Below, piece after piece: positions 40,733-45,726 of a DNA stretch of 45,726 nucleotides (positions are counted from its first letter, which is position 1; each line of letters begins with the position of its first letter). The notes under the pieces are model-generated. The model saw only the letters and a list, made by a program, of their open reading frames with translations, was not told the DNA's origin and searched no databases. Both the position numbers and the translations under genes were made by a program. The stretch is from Flavobacteriales bacterium UBA3431 (lineage in GTDB: Bacteria; Bacteroidota; Bacteroidia; Flavobacteriales; Schleiferiaceae), in contig DFSS01000054.1 in assembly GCA_002381225.1 (NCBI GenBank), positions 1 through 45,726 of the forward strand. Reading direction: 5' to 3'.

Positions 40733-43333
40733 TTAGCCTTTTCCAAAGCGTTCTTTCCAGCGCTGCAAAAGCAACAAGGCTTCCATCGGAGTCAAGGCAT
40801 TGGGGTCGATCTGTGCAAGCTCCGATTTCCAAGCTTGGGTTTCGGGCTCTTCCCATTGAATGAAGGAGAGTTGCATCGCACCCCCATTTTGAGAAGCCTC
40901 CGAGGAAGATCCTTCGGGACTTTCTCCGTGAAGAGCTTCCAATTCCGTGAGCACCTCCTGGGCGCGAAGGACCACGGGCTTGGGCATACCCGCCATACGC
41001 GCCACATGAATGCCAAATGAGTGGTTTGATCCCCCGGGGGCCAATGTCCGCAAAAAGACCATTTGGCCAGCCTCCTCCAAGATGGATACATGCCGATTGG
41101 CGATACGAGGCCAATGCGATTCCAGGGCATTCAACTCGTGGTAATGCGTGGCAAAAAGCGTCAGAGGACGGAAGGGATGCTGGTGCAAATACTCGGCAAT
41201 GGATTGGGCGATACTTAACCCATCGTAGGTGGCTGTTCCTCGGCCAATTTCATCGAGAAGGACCAAACTTCGCTCGGTTAAGCCGTGCAAAATGCTGGCT
41301 GTTTCGGCCATTTCAACCATGAAGGTGGATTCCCCTTCGCTCAAGTTATCGCTGGCCCCAACGCGCACAAAGAGCCGGTCCAATAAGGGGAGCTGGGCTG
41401 ATTGTGCCGGAACGTAGCCACCCATTTGCGCCATGATGGCATGGAGGGCGGTTTGGCGCAATAAGGCGGACTTACCACTCATGTTGGGCCCCGTGATGAT
41501 CCACATCTGCTCCTCGTTCGCACTCAAATGGACATCATTCGGTATGTAGGGCATGGCGTCGCGCAAGCGCTGCTCAATCACCGGGTGTCGGCCCTGAATG
41601 ACCGCCCAATCGAGCCCGGCCGAAAATGTCGGTCGGCACCATCGGTGACGCTGGGCGAGATGGGCCAACGTTAAGAGCACATCCACGGCGGCCATACTGC
41701 GCGCCGTGGCGAGTAAGGTGTGGACATGGGCTTGGGAAGTGGTGACAAGTTCCAGATAGAGGCGTTGTTCGAGAGCATGTACCTTCTCGTCCGCTTCCAA
41801 AATTTCGGTCTCAAGGGTTTTGAGCTCCTCCGTGATGTAGCGCTCTGCATTCACCAGGGTTTGCTTCCGTATCCACTCGGCGGGAACGCGGTCTTTCTGC
41901 GTGTTGCGTACCTCGAGGTAGTAGCCAAAGACGGAATTAAAGGCCACCTTCAGCCCTTGGATGCCCGTCGCCTCCGTTTCGCGGGCCAAAATGGCCTCCA
42001 AAACCTGGTTCGCATCGCGCTTTAAATTTTTGTAGCGGTCCAATTCTGCGTGATAACCCGGTCGGAAGAGTCCACCCTTGCTAGCCACAGCTGGCAGCTC
42101 ATCGGCGAGTGCAGCCAGGGTCGCTTCCCGCCATGATGCCATGGGGTCTAGACGTTCGAGGTAAGGCATCCAAGCACCTTCCCCGTTGAGTTCCGCCCCC
42201 AATGCCTCCACGGCTTCGAGGGATTGCGCCAATCGTTGCAGTTCGCGTGGACCAATGCGACCGGTAGCTAGACGCGTAGCCATGCGCTCCATGTCTCCAA
42301 GTTGGCCCAATAGGGCGCGCAGGTGTTCGCGTTGCTCCGATTCGGCGAGTCCCGCTGCCACCGCATTCTGCCGTTCAAGAATCGCCGCCTCTTCAACTAA
42401 GGGCAGGGCCAACCAACGTCGCATCCACCGTCCGCCCATTGGGCTCGCGGTGTGATCTAGTACATCCAAAAGCGTCATTCCGCCCCCATGTGCCGTGCTA
42501 AACAACTCGAGGTTACGAAGGGTAAACTTGTCCATCCACAAATGGGTGGCCGGGCGCAGGCGTTGGACCGTCAAAATATGTTGGGTCGCCGTGTACTGGG
42601 ACTGCCGGAGGTAGTGCAAAAGGGCCCCGGCGGCTACCACCGCAAGGGGAGCATCCTCTAGGCCAAAACCTTTGATACTCTGACTCCCAAATTGGGTTTG
42701 AACGGCCTCCTGCGCATACTCGGATTGAAAGACCCAGTCCTCCAAACTCGACGGAGTCCGACTACCCAGTAATTGCTGCCCGAGCTCCGTTCGATGCCGA
42801 CGGTTGTAGACCACTTCAGAAGGATGGAAGGTGGTCATCCACTTTACTGCCTCTGCGGGAAGGCTTTGGGCTACCCAAAATTCCCCCGTGGACACATCCA
42901 GAAATGCCAAGCCGACCTCCCCGCCCCCTTCATGGAAGCAGGCCAGATAGTTGTTCGATTTGGACGGCAACAAGCTGTCTTGGTGGGCAATGCCAGGTGT
43001 CACCACCTCGGTGACACCCCGCTTGACGATGCCTTTGACCGTCTTGGGGTCCTCCAATTGTTCGCAAACCGCCACTTTGTAGCCTGCCTTCACCAAGCGT
43101 GGTAAATAGGTGTCCAAGGAATGATGGGGAAAGCCCGCCAATTCCATGTCCGCAGCCGCCCCATTGCTGCGTTTGGTAAGGGTGATCTCCAAGGCTTTCG
43201 AGGCCTTGATCGCATCCTCGCCAAACGTTTCATAGAAATCCCCTACGCGGAAAAGCAGGAGCGCTTCCGGGTACTCGGCCTTGAGGGCATAGTACTGGCG
43301 CATAAGGGGGGTTTCTTTGGATGCAGAAGCCAT
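40733..43333 (-). CDS. mutS: DNA mismatch repair protein MutS
   Basis: The 866-residue mismatch-recognition ATPase has its N-terminal mismatch-binding Phe-x-Glu at F33-Y34-E35 (GDFYETFG). Connector and lever domains follow, then the ATPase domain with Walker A GPNMSGKS (about residues 612-619), ESTFMVEMAETASIL, Walker B LVLLDEIGRGTATYDG and ATHYHELNAL. The C-terminal end is rather short after the ATPase domain but within the family range. mutL is not adjacent. It is divergent from the RNA methyltransferase gene, with only 41 bases between the two starts. Confidence 0.97.
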   Translation of the reverse strand: MASASKETPLMRQYYALKAEYPEALLLFRVGDFYETFGEDAIKASKALEITLTKRSNGAAADMELAGFPHHSLDTYLPRLVKAGYKVAVCEQLEDPKTVKGIVKRGVTEVVTPGIAHQDSLLPSKSNNYLACFHEGGGEVGLAFLDVSTGEFWVAQSLPAEAVKWMTTFHPSEVVYNRRHRTELGQQLLGSRTPSSLEDWVFQSEYAQEAVQTQFGSQSIKGFGLEDAPLAVVAAGALLHYLRQSQYTATQHILTVQRLRPATHLWMDKFTLRNLELFSTAHGGGMTLLDVLDHTASPMGGRWMRRWLALPLVEEAAILERQNAVAAGLAESEQREHLRALLGQLGDMERMATRLATGRIGPRELQRLAQSLEAVEALGAELNGEGAWMPYLERLDPMASWREATLAALADELPAVASKGGLFRPGYHAELDRYKNLKRDANQVLEAILARETEATGIQGLKVAFNSVFGYYLEVRNTQKDRVPAEWIRKQTLVNAERYITEELKTLETEILEADEKVHALEQRLYLELVTTSQAHVHTLLATARSMAAVDVLLTLAHLAQRHRWCRPTFSAGLDWAVIQGRHPVIEQRLRDAMPYIPNDVHLSANEEQMWIITGPNMSGKSALLRQTALHAIMAQMGGYVPAQSAQLPLLDRLFVRVGASDNLSEGESTFMVEMAETASILHGLTERSLVLLDEIGRGTATYDGLSIAQSIAEYLHQHPFRPLTLFATHYHELNALESHWPRIANRHVSILEEAGQMVFLRTLAPGGSNHSFGIHVARMAGMPKPVVLRAQEVLTELEALHGESPEGSSSEASQNGGAMQLSFIQWEEPETQAWKSELAQIDPNALTPMEALLLLQRWKERFGKG

Positions 43334-43355
43334 AAATGGGCAGGAAAACAGGGGT

Positions 43356-43363
43356 TACCTTTG
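43356..43363 (+). promoter_or_regulatory. candidate -7 element of the RNA methyltransferase gene
   Basis: TACCTTTG (exact TAnnTTTG) lies 11 bases before the ATG at 43375. On the other strand the adjoining TATCTTCG (43364-43371) is a one-mismatch element that could serve mutS. Confidence 0.4.
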
Positions 43364-43374
43364 CGAAGATAACC

Positions 43375-43902
43375 ATGCAAAAACGTCTAACTACGGAACT
43401 CGGTCGGATGACAGTGGAAGAATACGCCGCTTCCCCCAAAACGCCCGTGTGGATCATCCTTGAAAACGTCCGAAGTGCGCACAATGTGGGCTCCTTCTTT
43501 CGCACGGCCGATGCCTTTGGCTGCGCGGGAATCTCCCTTTGTGGCTATACGGCCCAACCACCGCACAAGCAGGTAGACAAAGTCGCCCTCGGTGCCACGG
43601 ACAGTGTGCCTTGGTTGGGATTTGACAATGCCCTAGCGGCCATCGCGGAGGCCAAAGCAGCAGGCTACCTCGTTCTGGGGGTTGAACAGGCCCATGGGGC
43701 CTTTTCTCTGGCGGACATGCCTTGCCCGGAATCGGGGATCGCGCTAGTTTTTGGCAATGAAGTCGATGGCGTGGAGGCTGACACCCTCGCGGTCTGCGAT
43801 GGCGCGGTTGAAGTGCCCCAATTTGGCATGAAGCACAGTTTAAATGTCAGCGTTTGTGGAGGTGCCGTCCTTTGGGAGGCCACCCGCCGCTACCGAATCT
43901 AA
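43375..43902 (+). CDS. SpoU/TrmH-family RNA 2'-O-ribose methyltransferase
   Basis: The 175-residue SPOUT methyltransferase shows all three motifs: ILENVRSAHNVGSFFRTADAFG (motif 1, with Asn and Arg), ALVFGNEVDGVEADTL (motif 2) and VPQFGMKHSLNVSVCGGAVLWE (motif 3). The SAM-binding knot lies in the C-terminal half. It methylates a ribose in tRNA or rRNA; which target cannot be told from sequence. It has only a short N-terminal extension and no separate RNA-binding domain. I start it at the ATG at 43375, after the promoter; a longer frame begins at 43336. It converges on the small membrane-protein gene nine bases away. Confidence 0.9.
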   Translation: MQKRLTTELGRMTVEEYAASPKTPVWIILENVRSAHNVGSFFRTADAFGCAGISLCGYTAQPPHKQVDKVALGATDSVPWLGFDNALAAIAEAKAAGYLVLGVEQAHGAFSLADMPCPESGIALVFGNEVDGVEADTLAVCDGAVEVPQFGMKHSLNVSVCGGAVLWEATRRYRI

Positions 43903-43911
43903 GCCCTTTTT

Positions 43912-44130
43912 CTATTTGGTGATCCATCCCCAAAAGCGCTTGTGCAGGGCAGGGATAGCCACGCCCATAATGGGCACCAAAATCAGGGTAAAGACCAAGG
44001 TTTTCACCCATTGTGGCTGATCCGCCAGCAAGGGAAAAAGCAGGGCAAACATCCCGTTCACCACGGGGTAGACAAAGAGCCAGGAGATGACGATCATCTT
44101 CCAGCGTTTGGGAGGAGTGCTAGCGTTCAT
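43912..44130 (-). CDS. small two-helix membrane protein
   Basis: The 72-residue protein has PPKRWKMIVISWLFVYPVVN followed by a second hydrophobic helix (VKTLVFTLILVPIMGVAIP) and ends HKRFWGWITK. This resembles the C-terminal membrane part of antibiotic-biosynthesis-monooxygenase-like (COG3224) proteins, but here without the monooxygenase domain. It lies after the terminator of the OmpA-family gene on the same strand. Function unknown. The reading frame is short but the composition is convincing for a membrane protein. Confidence 0.65.
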   Translation of the reverse strand: MNASTPPKRWKMIVISWLFVYPVVNGMFALLFPLLADQPQWVKTLVFTLILVPIMGVAIPALHKRFWGWITK

Positions 44131-44141
44131 ATACGTTTAGA

Positions 44142-44172
44142 TAAAAAAAAAGAGGGGCCGAAGCCCCTCTTT
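44142..44172 (-). terminator. intrinsic terminator of the OmpA-family lipoprotein gene
   Basis: The stem AGAGGGGC / GCCCCTCT (44151-44158 and 44163-44170) has a CGAA loop. Nine As on the plus strand give a long T-tail on the minus strand. Confidence 0.92.
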
Positions 44173-44190
44173 ATGAATGAATCCAGCGAA

Positions 44191-44925
44191 TTACTGGATG
44201 AATTGGAATTCTACACGGCGGTTGTGAACATTCTTCTTGCTGAGAAGCTCTGATTCGCCTTTAGAAACCACCTCGAAGCGGGCTTCAGAGATGCCGAACG
44301 TCGTTGTCAAAACGCGAACTACAGCCTTCGCACGACGCTCACCTACTTTGAGGTTCACACGCTCAGAACCGGTAGCATCCGCGTGACCTACCACGCGCAA
44401 GCGCAAACTGGGGTTGGTCTTCATCATTTTAGCGACGACCGCCAATTTCGCCTCGTCCTCTACGCTAACTGTCGCAGAGTTGGTAGCAAAGTGTACTTCA
44501 GGGATGAAGGCCTCGGCTACTTGCGTGGTGACCGTACCCTCGATTTTCTTGCCTTGGAAGTTGACCAAAGCACCCGCGGGGGTGTTCGGCTCCATATCTT
44601 TTGAATCCATCACGCCGTCGCCGTCGCTATCCAATTCGCGACCTGAAGCATCTACACGAGCTCCACGCTGCGTGAAAGGATCGGTATCCAGTTCATGACG
44701 GATTCCGTCACCGTCTAGGTCCAAAGCACGGCCAGAGCCGTCAACTAGGGCACCTTTGGGAGTATTTGCTTCAAGGTCAAACGCATCGGAAACACCGTCT
44801 CCGTCCGTATCTGCTTGGACTTTCGCCAAGTCGCCCTTCAAGGTGCCTACTTGCTCTTCAAGTTCTTTGATGTTTCCGCAGGAGGCCAACGCCAAGGCGG
44901 CAACTCCCAAAACCGCATATTTCAT
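44191..44925 (-). CDS. OmpA-family peptidoglycan-binding lipoprotein with TSP3-type calcium repeats
   Basis: The 244-residue lipoprotein starts at the ATG at 44925 (lipobox LALASC, Cys16). It has a short coiled-coil segment (IKELEEQVGTLKGDLAKVQ) and three thrombospondin-type-3 calcium loops (DTDGDGVSDAFD, DLDGDGIRHELD, DSDGDGVMDSKD). The C-terminal OmpA domain (about 130-244) has VHFATNSATVS, VVGHADATGSERVN-x-x-VGERRAKAV and NRRVEFQF. It should tether the outer membrane to peptidoglycan. It has a good promoter inside the end of folK and a strong terminator, so it is probably highly expressed on its own. Confidence 0.93.
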   Translation of the reverse strand: MKYAVLGVAALALASCGNIKELEEQVGTLKGDLAKVQADTDGDGVSDAFDLEANTPKGALVDGSGRALDLDGDGIRHELDTDPFTQRGARVDASGRELDSDGDGVMDSKDMEPNTPAGALVNFQGKKIEGTVTTQVAEAFIPEVHFATNSATVSVEDEAKLAVVAKMMKTNPSLRLRVVGHADATGSERVNLKVGERRAKAVVRVLTTTFGISEARFEVVSKGESELLSKKNVHNRRVEFQFIQ

Positions 44926-44930
44926 GTGTG

Positions 44931-45428
44931 TCAATTTTCTGTTGTTTGGTGCAAATGTATCAAATTTTCGTCGCTGCAACGGGTCAGCAGCTCTGAGACG
45001 GTGCATTTTTGGATGGGATGCTGCCATTCGCCCCAATGTTCCGCCAATGGATGCAATACAAAGCGCCGAATTTCCATTCGCGGATGCGGAACTACCACGG
45101 AATCAACACGGTACTCGCCTCCGCTCCAAAGGATGAGATCGATGTCCATGCGGCGATTTTCGTAGGTCGTGGCGGATGGATTTCGGACCCGTCCCAGGCG
45201 TTTTTCCACCTCCAGCGCCCATGCCATCAACGCTTCCAATGGCTCCTCCCAATGCGCCTCAAGCACTTGGTTGAGGAAATCAGGGCCCTCGAAGCCCCAG
45301 GCAGGGGTTTGCCAAATCGAACCGGCGCGGATGATTTGGGCTCTTTCGTTCAGGACCTCTTGGGCTTCGGCCAAGGCTTGGGGGGCATCCCACGCATTGC
45401 TCCCGAGCATGAGAAGGACCCGATGCAT
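44931..45428 (-). CDS. folK: 2-amino-4-hydroxy-6-hydroxymethyldihydropteridine diphosphokinase (HPPK)
   Basis: HPPK transfers pyrophosphate from ATP to 6-hydroxymethyl-7,8-dihydropterin in folate synthesis. The 165-residue product begins MHRVLLMLGSNAWDAPQ, the usual N-terminus, and has SIWQTPAWGFEGPDFLNQVLE, RRMDIDLILW (metal-binding Asp pair) and VVVPHPRMEIRRFVLHPLAE. I prefer the ATG at 45428; an in-frame GTG at 45467 would add 13 residues with no family match. The stop lies six bases before the OmpA-family start, and the promoter of that gene is inside folK. It is divergent from sppA. Confidence 0.93.
   Translation of the reverse strand: MHRVLLMLGSNAWDAPQALAEAQEVLNERAQIIRAGSIWQTPAWGFEGPDFLNQVLEAHWEEPLEALMAWALEVEKRLGRVRNPSATTYENRRMDIDLILWSGGEYRVDSVVVPHPRMEIRRFVLHPLAEHWGEWQHPIQKCTVSELLTRCSDENLIHLHQTTEN
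44952..44979 (-). promoter_or_regulatory. promoter of the OmpA-family lipoprotein gene
   Basis: The minus strand has TTG (44977-44979), a 17-base spacer and TACATTTG (44952-44959), both consensus elements. It lies within the 3' end of folK and 26 bases before the ATG at 44925. Confidence 0.55.
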
Positions 45429-45484
45429 CTGCCCGGTAGGATGTACCTTGGTTACTTGGTTTTTCACTTGAACGCAAATCTCCG

Positions 45485-45726
45485 ATGAAAATCTTCTTTT
45501 CCAGCTTTTTTGGGGTCCTCGCTGCCATCTTCTTTCTCATCCTCTTAGGGGTCGGACTAGCCAGTATACCGGCGAGTCAGCCAACCATTGGGTCCAACAC
45601 CACCTTGATTTTGGAGCTTGACGGACTCATTCAAGACCGCCCGACCTCCTCCATGGCGTTCTTGGAAGAACTCCTTGATCAGCCCATCACTCTTTCGCTC
45701 ACGGAAACTCTCTTGGCCTTAGATGC
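45485..45726 (+). CDS. sppA: signal peptide peptidase SppA (protease IV), N-terminal part only
   Basis: The first 80 codons are present; the gene runs off the right edge. It begins MKIFFSSFFGVLAAIFFLIL, an N-terminal membrane anchor, followed by NTTLILELDGLIQDRPTSS, the typical start of the SppA core (L-x-L-x-G-x-I-x-D-R-P). SppA degrades cleaved signal peptides in the inner membrane. The catalytic Ser and Lys lie outside the window. It is divergent from folK. Assignment rests on the N-terminus only. Confidence 0.8.
   Translation, partial: MKIFFSSFFGVLAAIFFLILLGVGLASIPASQPTIGSNTTLILELDGLIQDRPTSSMAFLEELLDQPITLSLTETLLALD

Overview
The window looks like a chromosomal piece of a Bacteroidota bacterium, probably a marine or freshwater Flavobacteriales (Schleiferiaceae/Cryomorphaceae-like) with fairly high GC for that group. 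The evidence is the gene content (type IX secretion sorting domains, TonB-dependent receptors with N-terminal carboxypeptidase-like domains, a PorV/PorQ-family protein, an ftsX-DUF3098-uppP-truB-queA block, KorAB, TSP3-OmpA lipoprotein), Bacteroidota-type promoters (TAnnTTTG, sometimes with an upstream TTG) and little sign of Shine-Dalgarno use. The taxon is inference. No phage, IS element, integrase or CRISPR array is visible.

Left part (1-19764), mostly housekeeping and mostly on the minus strand: the start of an S9 peptidase behind yebC; a coupled mrp-nifU-korA-korB operon (Fe-S carrier proteins with a Fe-S 2-oxoacid:ferredoxin oxidoreductase); rlmN behind an unrecognised exported protein; a divergent beta-barrel-like protein with a poly-arginine tail; queA; truB-uppP-DUF3098-ftsX; leuS on the plus strand; an M23 peptidase; tryptophan 2,3-dioxygenase; and a PhoR/PhoB-like two-component pair.

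Middle part (19998-40361), all plus strand, is the accessory and most interesting region. A predicted beta-helix lipoprotein and a TonB-dependent receptor lie divergent from the two-component pair. Next comes a tightly packed eight-gene run: a secreted EEP-family nuclease/phosphodiesterase, a large secreted FlgD-Ig/Fn3-like protein, a T9SS-sorted OB-fold protein, a lipoprotein, a second TonB receptor, a PorV/PorQ-family barrel, an NHL-like lipoprotein, and a 1289-residue T9SS cargo combining a cupredoxin domain, two lamin-tail domains, three OB-fold repeat units and a Calx-beta domain. Lamin-tail, OB-fold and EEP modules are fused in one polypeptide in known ExeM-type extracellular nucleases, so my leading hypothesis is a modular cell-surface nucleic-acid or phosphodiester scavenging system with its own surface-export and uptake components. 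This is inference from domains and synteny.

Right part (40362-45726): a cluster of terminator hairpins, tRNA-Gly(GCC) with a near-ideal promoter and encoded CCA, mutS, a SpoU-type RNA methyltransferase, a small two-helix membrane protein, an OmpA-family lipoprotein, folK and the start of sppA.

Two genome-wide habits stand out. Ten adjacent gene pairs are joined by a 4-base ATGA/GTGA overlap, and several promoters place the TAnnTTTG element only 4-8 bases before the start codon, which suggests leaderless or nearly leaderless mRNAs.
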